64,000 nucleotides of DNA from Heliocidaris erythrogramma (GCA_025617745.1 CM046863.1:11088773-11152772); one strand, 5' to 3'; counted from the stretch's first letter, positions 12,701 to 22,219 are shown. Numbers and translations are program-made. The notes: generated by a model from the sequence alone, not told the origin.

Positions 12701-14645
12701 CACCTGTTCTACTTATTTCATGTAGTATCAGTGAAGGGATGTTCTTTCGTCTACCAGAGCAATTGTGGAGGGTAGGATGAGGAGTTGCTCATTTTGTCCA
12801 CTCTCTTTGTCTGTCATGTTCATAGTGTGACCAATTAAGAATAATCTACATGTATCAGGGATCTGTAAATAGCTAGTTTGGCCATGCATGCATGAAATAT
12901 TCACTATGAACATGGCAAACAAAGGTGTCACATGCATATTCACCTGTTCTACTTATTTTACATAATAGCAATGAAAGGATGTTCTATTGTCTACCAGAGC
13001 AATTGCGGAGGGTACAATTTGGAGCTGTATATTTTGTCCGCTCTCTTTGTCATCGTGTTCATAGTGATTGTTGTTCTGGGCAGCGTTTCATCACATTGTC
13101 ATACATGTAAGTACAAGTTTGCCGACATCCCATTGAAACGCGTGTATTAAAATTGACATGCGTTTTAACGGGATGTCGGCGAAATTGTACTGATGACAAT
13201 TTGATGAAACGATGCCCAGACTCCTTTGTATAGCTGCAGTAGTTACAATGAGAATGTTATTTGCATGACTTATTGGTAATCTCCTTGAAAACAAAAGAAT
13301 GCTGATATTGCAATTAGGGTCATGACCCTTCATGTTAAGCGTATTGTTGTTTGTTTCTATCAGATTGCCTTTGATGAGCTGAACCCGTTTCCAAGGAGAC
13401 ACATCAACAACAAGAGAACCATCCACAGAGCACATGTCAAGGTCAGTTTTAGACTCGTTTAACCCCTTGACTGCTGAACTCTCTCATTCCCATAGGCTTA
13501 ATACAGAAGCCACACAGCTCTCGTAGGAAATGGGTTAAACAAAGAAAGATCTATGTAGTTCATTTCATATCTTTTCCAACTTACAATCGATGTTGATAAT
13601 CGTTTTGCTCACATACGTGTACAAGGCAGAGCTGAAGAAGTTTGTGTAATATTCATCATGGAATGCAATAAAGGTACTATCAACATCGATGGATCACATG
13701 AGATTATAACATACTGTACATGATATTGATGTGAATGTTAGCTAATGGCTATTTTCCTCTGGGGTAGTTTCCCTAGGGAGGTATTCATTCAATAGTAATT
13801 GTCCTGGGTATGGATACTCTTCCTTCAATACTAGATAATAATAATATTAAATCATTATAATAATAATAATCCGTTCTTGTTTAGTGCATATCCCATTATG
13901 CCCTTGAGCAAGGCATTTTATCTGCATTGCTCCTCTCCACCCAAGTGTATGATGGAGTGGAGTGGAGTGGAGAATGTGCACTGTAATGTGCAGAACCACA
14001 GTTGAATACAGTTACTGGGGTAATAATTCTGTAAGCGCTTTGGTCGGTTGCATTTTAACTGGTAACGCTGCATAAGAAACGGCTATTATTATGATATAAC
14101 ATTCCAATGCGGTTCAAAAAAGCTTTGGAAATTATAATCCTGGTTTTAGCTCCGCAATCAGCGCATGATGCATTTCAAGGAATAATCCTACCATGGGCCC
14201 ATTTCATAAAACTTGTTATCAATAACAAGTTGCAATAACTGTTATAAGCTACTGAAATTCATGCATCTGATTGGCTGAGAGCATATTTGTCGTAGAAATG
14301 TGGCAGTTGTTACTGATGACAAGTTTTATGAAACGGGGCCCAGGTACCCATTACCTCACATTGGTCAAGTGTCTTGCAGAAGTACATTAGTGCTGCAGCA
14401 AATTCGAACCTCATTCCCTGTGGTTCACAGTCCAGGGACTAATATCCCCTCGACCAAAACACCTCTGCGTTCTCTGTGTTCCCATCTTCCTTTCTTTTCT
14501 TTTTTTTCTTTTATAGCAACAACTGGATGAGCTGGAAGCAATCCGAGCAGAGTTTGTCCCGCGCCATTCACAAAACGGAGATGAGCTTGCCAGCGATGAG
14601 GAGGAAGATTATGACCAGGTAGAGGCATTAGGAGGGGCTTCTTAA
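697..14645 (+). CDS. TBC1D2B: TBC-domain Rab GTPase-activating protein, TBC1D2B-like (3' nine exons)
   Basis: Nine exons with matching phases: 697-772, 1913-2008, 6520-6585, 7019-7077, 7579-7722, 8550-8616, 9559-9738, 13364-13441, 14517-14645, about 297 residues, stop TAA at 14643-14645. They encode most of a TBC domain and the C-terminal tail. TBC proteins stimulate GTP hydrolysis by Rab GTPases on membranes; both fingers are visible: arginine finger IELDLLR (exon 1913-2008) and glutamine finger YCQ (end of exon 6520-6585). The tail ELEAIRAEF ... ELASDEEED resembles the end of vertebrate TBC1D2B (from memory), which favours 2B over TBC1D2/Armus. PH and coiled-coil parts expected upstream are outside the window. 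Odd features: an array of about 35 partial copies of exon 2 in intron 2, a duplicated decoy exon in intron 4, and degenerate duplications of the last exon's end. Family sure, paralogue less so. Confidence 0.85.
789..953. repeat. Degenerate fold-back element
   Basis: Inverted ends: TTACACCGGAATCCTAAG near 790 pairs with CTTAGGATCCGGTGTAA near 936-952. Inside, GTCTCGGGTAGGTTT and AAACCTACCCGAGAC form a second inverted pair, and related CTCGGGTA words recur to about 1093. Confidence 0.55.
1100..1912 (+). other. Intron, nothing recognised
   Basis: AT-rich intron between exons a and b. A good pyrimidine tract (1892-1910) precedes the acceptor AG at 1911-1912. Confidence 0.5.
1913..2008 (+). CDS. 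TBC1D2B: TBC gene exon b (arginine-finger exon)
   Basis: 96 bp, phase 0 at both ends, acceptor TTTTTTCAG, donor GTAAGT at 2009. Carries IELDLLRT, the IxxDxxR arginine finger that completes the Rab active site. This exon is the source of the tandem array that follows immediately. Confidence 0.85.
2009..6120 (+). repeat. Exon-derived minisatellite, about 35 copies of 109-116 bp
   Basis: From about 2040 to 5960 a unit of about 113 bp repeats about 35 times (CTTGATCTATTG recurs at about 2061, 2176, 2291 and so on to 5918). Each unit holds the last 68 or so bases of exon b, the donor GTAAGT, and a (GA)n-rich spacer. In frame, most units read ELDLLKTLPTNRHYEKMESQ followed by the donor and a TAG. 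Differences between copies are few: TCT/TCC, AAG/AAA, and spacer GA number. Two degenerate copies end the array at about 5955-6115. The spacer upstream of each partial exon is purine-rich and lacks a polypyrimidine tract, so the copies look unable to act as normal acceptors, although every one keeps a consensus donor. Confidence 0.95.
6121..6519 (+). other. Purine-rich intron remainder
   Basis: GA-rich degenerate continuation of the array spacer to about 6260, then ordinary intron; pyrimidine tract 6475-6518 precedes the acceptor. Confidence 0.5.
6520..6585 (+). CDS. TBC1D2B: TBC gene exon c (glutamine-finger exon)
   Basis: 66 bp, phase 0. Encodes KLRRVLLAYS ... IGYCQ. The YxQ motif is the glutamine finger of TBC domains. 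Acceptor TTCAG, donor GTAGAG (weak). Confidence 0.88.
6606..6805 (+). repeat. (CTT)n-type polypyrimidine microsatellite
   Basis: About 200 bases of nearly pure C/T with TTC and CTCCTT runs. Long open frames here are low-complexity artefacts. Confidence 0.9.
7019..7077 (+). CDS. TBC1D2B: TBC gene exon d
   Basis: 59 bp, encodes GLNRVAAIALLYLEEEDAF plus two bases of a Trp codon; acceptor TTTTTCAG, donor GTAAGT. Matches the conserved GLN-AAI-LL block that follows YCQ in TBC domains. Confidence 0.88.
7395..7517 (+). pseudogene. Partial duplicate (decoy) of TBC exon e
   Basis: Sequence with the acceptor TTGTACACAG and the first about 90 bases of exon e occurs here, about 155 bp before the true copy. 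It reads CLIAIVEYIMPMDY, then an indel after KTLIG breaks the frame, and no donor follows. It is a truncated tandem duplicate with an intact acceptor. Confidence 0.85.
7579..7722 (+). CDS. TBC1D2B: TBC gene exon e
   Basis: 144 bp. Completes the Trp codon from exon d, then encodes CLIAIVEYIMPMDYYSK ... FRELLAEKIPRLHAHFEEY; donor GTAAGT. Matches the VEYIMPxDYY and QRVF.ELL...LP.L..H block of TBC1D2-type domains. Confidence 0.88.
7737..7991. repeat. Fold-back family A, inverted double copy
   Basis: Two copies head to head: the left arm starts TTTCATCAAGTGTC and the right arm ends GACACTTGATGAAA. The shared core contains AGATGCAAGGATTTCAGTAG. Further copies at 8981, 12543, 14195, 27806 and 27936. 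Confidence 0.8.
8550..8616 (+). CDS. TBC1D2B: TBC gene exon f
   Basis: 67 bp, encodes IDLSLVTFNWFVTCFCDNIP; acceptor TTGATTTAG, donor GTGAGT. This is the conserved WF..F....P helix of the TBC fold. Confidence 0.88.
8981..9111. repeat. Fold-back family A copy
   Basis: Begins near CATTTCATCAAG, carries the core TAAGCTACTGAAATCC and GATTGGCTGAGAG, ends TTTTATGAAACAGG. Confidence 0.7.
9466..9497 (+). repeat. Short duplicate of the acceptor side of exon g
   Basis: CTTTCTTTCTAAGACCATGCT... here copies the junction at 9541-9575 (acceptor plus first bases of exon g), offset by about 80 bp. Confidence 0.65.
9559..9738 (+). CDS. TBC1D2B: TBC gene exon g
   Basis: 180 bp, phase 0. Encodes TMLRIWDTFMSEGNKVLFRY and on to LTDVQRLTQ; donor GTACGG. 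RIWD.F..EG..V.FR is a TBC-domain hallmark. Confidence 0.9.
9841..10222. repeat. Fold-back family C copy 1
   Basis: Starts with AAGATAAAGTTGAGTTCTGG and ends CCAGAACTCAACATTTCATT, an inverted pair. The interior (CACATGCACTGCACACAG, TTTGAAGAG) is shared with 17185-17573 and 40068-40358. Confidence 0.7.
10231..10374. repeat. 144-bp fold-back element
   Basis: TAGAGGGTTCTCACGGCAGC at the left pairs, with a few mismatches, with GCTGCTTCTGGGAACCCTCTA at the right; GCCATG.TGGAGGAC continues the stem. Confidence 0.75.
10409..12317. repeat. 1.9-kb palindromic element with another inside
   Basis: Left arm from CATTTAACCCCTACCATGCC; right arm ends GGCATGGAAGGGGTTAATG. Arms also share ATCTTGAAA/TTTCAAGATAT and GCTGATAATCACATG-type words. 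The middle carries the family B fold-back at 10712-11614. Confidence 0.65.
10712..11614. repeat. Fold-back family B copy 1 (about 900 bp)
   Basis: Ends TTTAAAGGAGAATTAACCTC and GGTTAATTCTCCTTTAAA. Inside, near each end, are ATCGTCTGCTAGC and GGCTGCCATTTT in opposite orientations. Shorter relatives lie at 41886-42607 and 42985-43640. Confidence 0.75.
12406..13070. repeat. Palindrome with extra direct copy, interrupted by a family A insertion
   Basis: A segment at 12406-12540 (CTATGAACATGACGGACAAA ... GAACATCCCTTCAC) recurs inverted at 12684-12830 and again at 12923-13070. The family A element 12543-12682 sits in the centre. Confidence 0.7.
12543..12682. repeat. Fold-back family A copy
   Basis: GGGGAGCGTT at the left and AACGCTCCCC-type end at the right, with TCAAGTGTTTTGTCAGTGA / TCACTGACAAAACACTTGA arms; same core as 7737-7991. 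Confidence 0.8.
13078..13217. repeat. 140-bp fold-back element
   Basis: Left end GGGCAGCGTTTCATCA, right end TGATGAAACGATGCCC; the arms also carry GCCGACATCCC and GGGATGTCGGC. Confidence 0.8.
13364..13441 (+). CDS. TBC1D2B: TBC gene exon h
   Basis: 78 bp, encodes IAFDELNPFPRRHINNKRT and HRAHVK; acceptor TTTCTATCAG, donor GTCAGT. The NPFP.R.I.N.R motif closes the TBC domain in TBC1D2 proteins. Confidence 0.9.
13458..13538. repeat. Short interspersed repeat with GTTTAACC ends, copy 2
   Basis: Same family as 311-391: shares CCCATAGGCTTAATACAG and a GGGTTAAAC end. Confidence 0.55.
13845..14456. repeat. Interspersed repeat (SINE-like), interrupted by a family A element
   Basis: After an (ATA)n run, words such as CCGTTCTTG, TTTAGCTCCG, GCATTTCAAGGAA, AATCCT and GGTACCCATT follow in the same order as at 41283-41580. 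Family A (14195-14341) interrupts it between AATCCTACCA and GGTACCCA. Confidence 0.65.
14195..14341. repeat. Fold-back family A copy
   Basis: GGGCCCATTTCATAAAACTTG at the left, CAAGTTTTATGAAACGGGGCCC at the right, with the common core. It is inserted in the older repeat 13845-14456. Confidence 0.8.
14517..14645 (+). CDS. TBC1D2B: TBC gene terminal exon i
   Basis: Acceptor TTTATAG; encodes QQLDELEAIRAEF, then GDELASDEEEDYDQVEALGG and stop TAA (14643-14645). A donor-like GTAGAG at 14619 would allow a further exon, but none is seen downstream, so a terminal exon is preferred. The acidic tail is typical of TBC1D2B. Confidence 0.8.
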   Translation, partial: QQLDELEAIRAEFVPRHSQNGDELASDEEEDYDQVEALGGAS

Positions 14646-15500
14646 AATGAACAATCTTCCAGGAAGTCAATCTCGTAAACCTTTCAGCATATCTACCAGT
14701 GAAATCAGCCGATGACTTTTGACCTTCAAAGAGTTCCACTTTAACGTTTGAAGAGCATGACCAGGAAGAGGCACAGGAGGAGCTTCTTGGAATGAACAAT
14801 CCTGCCGGAAATTGCTGATAAACAGTGACCTTTGAATAATCCTCTACTGAGATCTGCAGACAAACTTTGAAATTTGAAAACATTACTACAAAGACCTACA
14901 TGTACTGATGTACAGTGTACCTGTGTTTGGGATGTAACTCTGGCCAGCCATGACCAGGTAGAGCCATTAATACACGGAGCTTCTTGATGTGCAGGAAGTC
15001 CTTGTTAAGAAATGCCAGTTTTGAATAATCCTCTAGCAAGATCTACATTCATCTACATGGAGCATGATCTTGTGATGAAAGATGACCTTGTAATGTACCA
15101 ATACTCAAGTACATTCTATTTATGAACTCTGGCAAGTAGAGGCATTAGGAGGAAGTTATCAGTTCAAAGAGTCCTACACACTCGTTTTTGCAACGAACTT
15201 ATACCTTTGGACAATCTTCTCATAAAATATGGTGATGAAGGATGACCTTCAGAGAGTTATGTACCAAGACGTACTGATGGAGCTTTTGCCATGACCATTG
15301 ACTCACTTGTGGCCCTGCTCTAACCAGGTGAAGACAATGGGAAAAGCTTTTTAATATGAACAATCCTGCAGGACATTCTTCTGAAGAACCGTAACCTTTG
15401 AACCATCCATTAGCAAGATCTACATACTTTATATAACCTATGGAGGTTACAATCAAGTCAGGGCATTAGGAGGAGCTTTTAAATATGAACTGTAGAAAGG
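14611..15500 (+). repeat. Degenerate duplications of the terminal-exon end in the 3' flank
   Basis: The stretch GACCAGGTAGAGGCATTAGG with following GAGCTTCTT...ATGAACAAT recurs in decayed form at about 14758, 14950, 15127, 15325 and 15452, each followed by partly similar text (AATCCTC, AAGATCTACAT). Spacing is irregular, 127-198 bp. Confidence 0.65.
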
Positions 15501-15770
15501 TCTATCTGATAAGTTTTGTCCTCAAAGAATCTGTGCTATCTGCTAATGGTCTTTGACCTTTGAAAAGAATTTTGTCAAAGGACCTACAGCTGGAGTTTTA
15601 ATCATGAATGTTGACTCTGTGAACTGTTGACATCACTTGAACTTTGACTGACATTCGATTAACCCTTGAACTTTGGCCCAGTTATGAAGAAAGAAAGCTC
15701 AACCCAGAAGTGCCAGAAGGAACTATGTATAACATTTGATAACCAACTCTATCAACAAGTCATTGACAAT

Positions 15771-15938
15771 TCTGTGGAACCTCATTATAAGAAAATTGCT
15801 TTACAAACTCTTGTTTGTGCTGGTCCAACCTATTTGTATTCTATTGTTTTTCTATCCCTGATGATATAACATAGTTTCAGCATAACGCAGGAATTTCCTT
15901 TGTACCAAGGTATTTGTTATAACGAGGTTCCACTGTAT
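15771..15938. repeat. Short TIR element, family H copy 1
   Basis: CTGTGGAACCTCATTATAA at the left and TTATAACGAGGTTCCACTGTA at the right. Same type as 35371-35550. Confidence 0.65.
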
Positions 15939-16230
15939 CATATTATCGTTGGCTTGTGATCTTTTACTGACTACCTTTGAACTTTAACCAACTATTGACC
16001 TCCAAGAATGTTTACAAGTAAATGTGTCAGTGATTGATAAGAGGACCAAAATATTGTCTTTCAATATAAATTTTTGCCATTTATACCATGAACATTTATT
16101 GGGCCAGTTACATCAGACAATCCAACAATTAAATCTTATGTACGAGTACAAAATGCCATAATCTTGCAAAGAGAGATTGTATTAGGGATAGCAGTTTTGC
16201 CAAATTCAGAGTCTGTCTCCTGTGTTGAAT

Positions 16231-16805
16231 TTAAAGGGCAATCCAATCTTGGTGATAAGTTGATTTGTCTTAAAGCAGAAAAATAAGAAAAACAAGATCG
16301 TGAAAGTTTGAGAAAAATCGGACAAGGAATAAGAAAGTTATGAATGTTTAAAAAGGAGATCACTACATCTATGCGAACCTCAAATTGGCAATTTGGTGAG
16401 TCGATTGTGACATACTTGTGAACAACTCTCCCGTATGTCGTACACAAAAATATCATTAATTTGCGGTTTTCTTTGAAGCGCCTTTACCCTCGGGGCAGTA
16501 CTCAAAATATATTGGAGATCGCATATTTTTATAGGTCCTCGTGAAAGAAAAAAATCATACTGAGTAATACATTTTGAATAAAATGACATTTTAGTCGTTT
16601 TCTGTGTTGGAGCGAATGGGGGAGTAGTCCGCAACTACATCACAGTGATGTCGGCCAATTTGAAATTCCCATATGTATAGTGATTACAACTTTTAAAAAT
16701 TCATAACTTTCTTATTGTTTGTCCGATTTCATTCAAACTTTCACCAATCTGATTCTCTGATTGTTCCTCTTTCATTCAGAGCAACTTGTCATTAGGGTTG
16801 GATTT
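16231..16805. repeat. 575-bp fold-back element
   Basis: TTAAAGGGCAATCCAATC at the left, GGGTTGGATTT at the right. Inner stem: ATCGGACAAGGAATAAGAAA / TTTCTTATTGTTTGTCCGAT. Confidence 0.75.
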
Positions 16806-17184
16806 AATAAGCCAAAAATGTATTAATAATGCATGACAAATATATATGTTGTGTGTTCAATCAGATACGTGTAGTAATTCTTCTGTTGGACAATGGTATA
16901 TTAGATATGTTTTTCTCTTTCTGAAGGCTTTTCTTACAGTGGTGCTGAATTTATACCTCTATCTTTTTTACTGAGAGATACATCTTCCATGTAGAGTGAT
17001 TCAGTATTTTTTAAATTTTTTAAGGAAACTTGTATTTATGTTTTAGTTATTTTATTGATTGGTTGTGATAGTCTTATGCTATTACCACAGTAATAGTCGA
17101 CTCTGCTGTATGACTCAATAAATACCAAGTAAGCATATACACCTGGATTGAGGGTAGCAAATAAGGATTAATGTCTTGCCAAAG

Positions 17185-17573
17185 TATGCAAGTTAAGTTC
17201 TGGTCATGTGATTACAATGTGAGAGAAACCTCTCAAAACAATGGGGGAAAGGCTGATCAGATCAACGTAAGAATTGGTGTTGACGGAGGTTTTGGAAACC
17301 TCAAAATGATAGGAAATTGACACAATCTTGCTGAAAAGCACATGCACAGCGCATGGAAACGGGTATATGGGACTTTACACAGACACACACATGTGGCAAG
17401 AATGTTTGGCCCGAACACACTTGAGTTCTTTCTCCTCGTAATTATTTCAAATATTAGAGCTATCCTTTTCAGAGGACATTCCCGATATGACATTCTTTCA
17501 AAGTGACGTGGAAAAATGAGAAAGCTCACAAATTTATTTTTCACCGTTCTGAGAACTTGACCTTCTCTTTAAA
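17185..17573. repeat. Fold-back family C copy 2
   Basis: AAGTTAAGTTCTGGTCATG at the left and GAGAACTTGACCTTCTCTTTAAA at the right; interior shared with 9841-10222. Confidence 0.7.
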
Positions 17574-17660
17574 CCATCAGCATCTTGTAATTAAATATCA
17601 TAATTGATAGGATTGAAGTAAATTGAATATATCATAAAGAAAATGTGAGAAAATTACAAT

Positions 17661-17731
17661 GCCCCGACCGGGATTCGAACCCGGGACCCTGGATTACATG
17701 ACCAGTGCTCTACCAACTGAGCTATCCAGGC
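17661..17731 (-). tRNA. tRNA-like sequence (Thr-UGU position), minus copy of an inverted pair
   Basis: 71 bp cloverleaf: acceptor GCCTGGA/TCGGGGC (mismatched), D arm GCTC/GAGC, T arm CCGGG TTCGAAT CCCGG intact. Anticodon loop CATGTAA puts UGU (Thr) at 34-36, but position 33 is A, not U, and the 31:39 pair is T:T. Probably a decayed or element-borne tRNA copy. Confidence 0.5.
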
Positions 17732-17841
17732 TCATTGGGTAGGCCATTATAGCGTACAATGGAAATTGGTATGGATGTACCCCGTACGCTCGATGGAAAG
17801 AGAGGGGCTATATGTGAGATTGTTACTTTGCTTCGACGGGA

Positions 17842-17912
17842 GCCCGGATAGCTCAGTTGGTAGAGCACTGGTCATGTAATCCAGAGTCCCGGGTTCGAAT
17901 CCCGGTCGGGGC
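17842..17912 (+). tRNA. tRNA-like sequence (Thr-UGU position), plus copy of an inverted pair
   Basis: Same as the minus copy at 17661-17731 but acceptor GCCCGGA/TCGGGGC with one G:G mismatch. A box GTGG-less but TAGCTCAGTTGG and B box GGTTCGAAT are good. Same unusual A33. Both copies lie in a palindrome whose outer arms (17631-17661, 17912-17942) are about 30 bp inverted repeats. Confidence 0.5.
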
Positions 17913-17959
17913 ATTGTAATTTTCTCACATTTTCTTTATGATACATCAGCATCTTGTTA

Positions 17960-19190
17960 TAAAAAAAACAGTCAATAAACCACAATACCATAAGCATTGT
18001 ACTTCATTATTCATGGGCCTCTGAGATTTGCAATTAACCCTTTCATGACAGGAATTATTTAAGGGCTAAATTGATCCTCAAATTGGCAACAATAATATTT
18101 CTCTTTTAGTGCTACATGGTTCTAATAAGGTGTAATGTCTTTGAGAACAATATACATGGTTAAGAATTTTGTATAAAAGTTGTAAAAAATGCCAATTTTG
18201 ATGAAAAACAGATTTTGAACCTCTCAATGTGTTGTGAACTGCAGCCCCCCCCCCACTTTTTTCAGTAAACACGTGCAAACGTATAGCAGTGCAAAATGTG
18301 GTATACACGCAGCCCCCCATTAAGCCCCTCCACTTTCCAAGACGTTCCGCGGTGCCTGTTCTGAATTAGTTTAAATGAAATATAAAATTAATTATAATAA
18401 TGCAAAGAAACAGTCTTATATATTGTGTGTAGAGGAGGTTGTATACCATGGTACTTCCTGCAAAGTCCAGTAAAAATATATAAATGTACTTTCCATTTTA
18501 TGGTCTAAAGCTTAATATTGAATTTCTTATTCACAAACAACTACATTATCCATATAAAAAAATATTTAAAGTTCATATTATTACAAAAATATGCATCATT
18601 TACAAACTAATGCTCTAATTACTGTACAGCCGTCTACTTCTGATACATGAAATTTAAAAACTCATTGCTTTTAAAATTGCATTGAATATATGGTTATAAT
18701 CATTTTTTAAAATTTTGAAACCCATTGTCATTCCGACTAAGTTCATATAAAAACTTGAGAATATTATATATACTCAATGTCATGACATAGATGTATATCT
18801 TAAGTTGTAAAGAAATTCAGAATATATTATGTGATGCATATATTTCTATAAATATTAAAAAGAAAGCAAATATATTGAAAACTAAGTTAATGTATGTAGT
18901 GTTTTTATTTCTTTGTGATTGAACATGTTCTATTGTCACAATGTATTTTTTTTTTTAACATCTTAGGATTACATGAAATTTAAGGAATACTAAACCGAAT
19001 CGATTATAGATTATTATTTTTTATTATTTATTTTTTTTTTTAAATGGCAACACTCACAATATTTTACTAACTTCAGTCCGGTAATTTAAAAAATGTGCAT
19101 GAAGGGTTTACTGTTATAAAAGATAGGCTATGTTCCCACGAAAGGAAAAGAAGGCATACCTACCTGTATTGTAATTTCCCCCTCATTTCT
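17960..19190. other. AT-rich intergenic, nothing recognised
   Basis: No exon, tRNA or clear repeat structure seen; includes a C-tract near 18244 and T-tracts near 18950 and 19030. Confidence 0.4.
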
Positions 19191-19860
19191 TATATCCCCG
19201 CCAAACGGAGTTTGAAGGGGTATATAGGAATCAGCGTACGGTCGGGCCGGCGGGCGGGCGGTTGGTCAGTCCGTTGAAAATCTTGCGCATCGAACTACTT
19301 CCTCATTTTTCTAGCAATGCTCGTGAAATTCGCCACACACATTAGTCTTGGGATGAAGAATGTGCCAGCCATAGTTTCTTAATGTGTCGGAATGCATTGC
19401 CATGGTAACGGCATGGCAACGGCATATTATGGTAATAATAAATCAGTGAGAAATCTTACGGATCGAATTACTTCCTCATTTTTCGAGCAATGCGCATGAA
19501 ATTCGTCACACACATTGGTCTGGGGATGAAGATGTGCGAGACATATTTTTTGAATATGTTGGAAAACTGCGTTGCCATGGTAACAACATATGGCAATGAA
19601 TCAGGGGAAAATATTGCCGATCAAACTACTTCCTCACTTTTTCAAGCAATGCTCATGAAATTAGGCACACACATTGTTCTTGTAAAGATGTGCAAGACAT
19701 ATTGTTTGAATATGTGGCAAACTGCGTTGCCATGGTAACGACATATGGCAATAAAACGGGGAAATTTTACAGATCAAACCACGTCTTCATTTTTGGATCA
19801 ATGCTCAGGGAATTTGGCACACATATTGGGGCGGGGGTATTAATCACCTTCAGTGATATT
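19190..19860. repeat. Degenerate tandem repeat, four units of about 155-170 bp
   Basis: GATCGAACTACTTCCTCATT-type starts at about 19286, 19459, 19617 and 19771; each unit continues with GCAATGC.C.TGAAATT, CACACACATT, GATGTG and GTTGCCATGGTAAC. A GC-rich leader (CGGGCCGGCGGGCGGGCGG) stands before the first unit. Confidence 0.8.
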
Positions 19861-20339
19861 CTAGTTTAGTCTGTCTCGTGTTTTGATTTTTTCCTTCTTT
19901 GTTTTTGTTGTTTTGTTTGTTAAATGTCTGGTTCTTTCTTTCTTTTTTCCTGTTCATTATTTGTGTAATCATCATCAGTTGTAAAGCACTGGAACAATCT
20001 ACCTCAACTAAATAATGGACACTGAATCCAATACAGTATTCAAATCTGCAACACAATAACTAAACCAAATAGCATCGTTCCGGATAGAGACAACATTTCT
20101 GTAAAAACTCACCCTTGTCAAGCCCGAAGTTATACTTCGGATTTACGTAGGGGGGAAAACCGACAACCCCCCCCCCCCCCCCTCCCCCTACTCTACTGGC
20201 ATACCTTAAGAACACAATTTATTTATTTTTAAATCCCCTTTTATTTTGTACTTTTACGGCACTGTGTCCCATCTTTTACAAAACCCTGTATGTGCCTGTG
20301 TGTAATTCCCAGTGGACCATTCGGAAGTGATCAACACAA

Positions 20340-21506
20340 GGTACAAGGTCTCACGTAGCGGTAATGACTCGTGGAGTATTTGTACAGGGCGGATGCGAAT
20401 GATAATAATAACTTTTTGATTATTATAAAGGGGCCTTTCCAATTAAGTAACTGATCAAAGCACTTTAGAGTAGAATTCCCCCAGTTATACGTGGATGCAA
20501 TGAATCATAATGGCAGTCACGTGCTTGTGATGTCATTATTTGTGGTAAATGATGTACGCTGGGTCCGGCACGACACATTTGGTCAGAACTAAAAATGTAT
20601 TTCATTATCGTTTCACTAAATTTTTGTAATAGATATGATTAGATATGACAGCGGTTGCAAATACTGTTGCTGATTTGCATTGTAATCCCCCCAGAAAAGA
20701 AATAAATCAATGAATGATATAAATACATACATTACGTACATAAATAGATAATAAGATGAAATGAAACGAAAATAATGTTAAACACATAAGAATAAACAAA
20801 TGAATACAAAATTTTAAAAGAAGATTGGAAAAAAGTGTTATTACATTTTGTTTTAAAGCTGCATCCCTCCTCGTTTCCTTGTTTGTTTTTCTCTCGGAAT
20901 CGCACTGTTCAGTACACACGTTCGCAGCAAAATGATGCTGTGCAGAAATCTGAAATATAGCCAAATGCGGTTTAATACATACATAGACCCTACCAGAAAA
21001 GAAATCCGATATTCATAAAAAAAGGAATTGACATCGTAATTAGTAATACTTATTGAGCTTTCCATGAAATGTTTATTCTTCTTAAAGAAGAAAGCACTCT
21101 TCTCTTTAAAAAAAATATTATTATTATTCAGAGATATCTAAAATGATATCTCCCATTTATCACTGGGGAAGATTACTTTATTTAATTTTATTTGCTTTCT
21201 TTTCTTTTCTTTTCTGTACTTTTCTCTTGTTTTTCATTTGATTTTTTATAAATTTGATTTCGTTTTTGTTTTAGTTTTTATCTTTTTTGTTTGTTTAATT
21301 GTTTGATTATCCATTTGTTTATGTCTGTTTCTTCGTTCAGCTATTCATCGTGAAGCAGTAATGACTGGCGGAGTGAGTGTAGCAGGCGGATGCGAGTCAT
21401 ATCCACTGTGTCCTGCACGACGCCTTTGGTCGGAAAAAAAGTCTTTCAATAAAAAACTTAACCTAAATTTGTTAAAACAATAGAAAATAAATAAATAAAT
21501 AAATAA

Positions 21507-21545
<39 letters not shown>

Positions 21546-21895
21546 GGCCTACATACATATATACATAAATAAATAAATAATAAATTCAAATGTGATAAAA
21601 AATAATGTTAAACACATAAAAATAAACAAATTTATAAAAAAATATTTAAAGAAAATTTTTTAAAAGGGAAGGGATAAACAAGGGTTATAGATTATTTTTT
21701 TTAAATAGCTGCATCACTCCTCGTTTCCTTCTTTCTTTCATGTTGCTCTATCGGAATTGCGCTGTTTCACACGTTCGCAGAAAATTATGCTCGGCAGAAA
21801 TATGACATCAGGGCTGGCCAAATCCGCTATAACAAAGACCCTACTAGACAATACAGTGTATTACCGAAACAGAAATCCTATATTCATTTCTGCAT
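20340..21895. repeat. Ancient diverged direct duplication, two copies
   Basis: 20345-21025 and 21345-21895 share in order: GTAATGACT...GGCGGATGCGA, CACGAC..C.TTTGGTC, AATAATGTTAAACACATAA, TCCTCGTTTCCTT, TCGGAATTGCGCTGTT, ACACGTTCGCAG, ACCCTAC.AGA and AGAAATCC.ATATTCAT. Neither copy has a convincing reading frame. Confidence 0.7.
21487..21541. repeat. (AAAT)n then (AT)n microsatellite
   Basis: Direct reading: about nine AAAT units followed by about 15 AT units. Confidence 0.95.
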
Positions 21896-21919
21896 GATCG
21901 ATCGACCGTATCGGGCCTG

Positions 21920-22153
21920 CACTGTAAAAAAAAATACTGTAGGAAGTACAGTAAATTACTGGCAACCCGGCTGCACAGTAAAATACTGTATCATTTACAG
22001 TTAAATATTTTTTTTTTACAGTTATATACTGCTTTTCACAGCTAACTGTAGAATAAACAGTACAATACTGTGAAAAATACAGTAATTTACTGTGCATCGG
22101 GTTGCCAGTAATTTACTGCAAATTCCTAGGCCTACAGCAATTTTTTTACAGTG
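21920..22153. repeat. CACTGTAAAA-ended MITE-like fold-back
   Basis: Starts CACTGTAAAAAA, ends TTTTTTACAGTG; arms share CAGTAAATTACTGGCAACCC and GGGTTGCCAGTAATTTACTG. The ACAGTA/TACTGT word recurs throughout. Confidence 0.8.
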
Positions 22154-22219
22154 TACTTTGTACAACTTTATACAAAGCAATCCTTCCCGGGGAATTCCTC
22201 CTAAAAGGTAGTGAAACGG

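Noticed and set aside
14425..14883. 152-codon minus-strand frame over the last TBC exon
   Set aside because: Antisense shadow of a well-supported plus-strand exon.
15666..15869. 67-codon frame downstream of the TBC gene
   Set aside because: Faintly like repeat-associated proteins (CITFDNQLY), but its second half is the family H repeat; not supportable.
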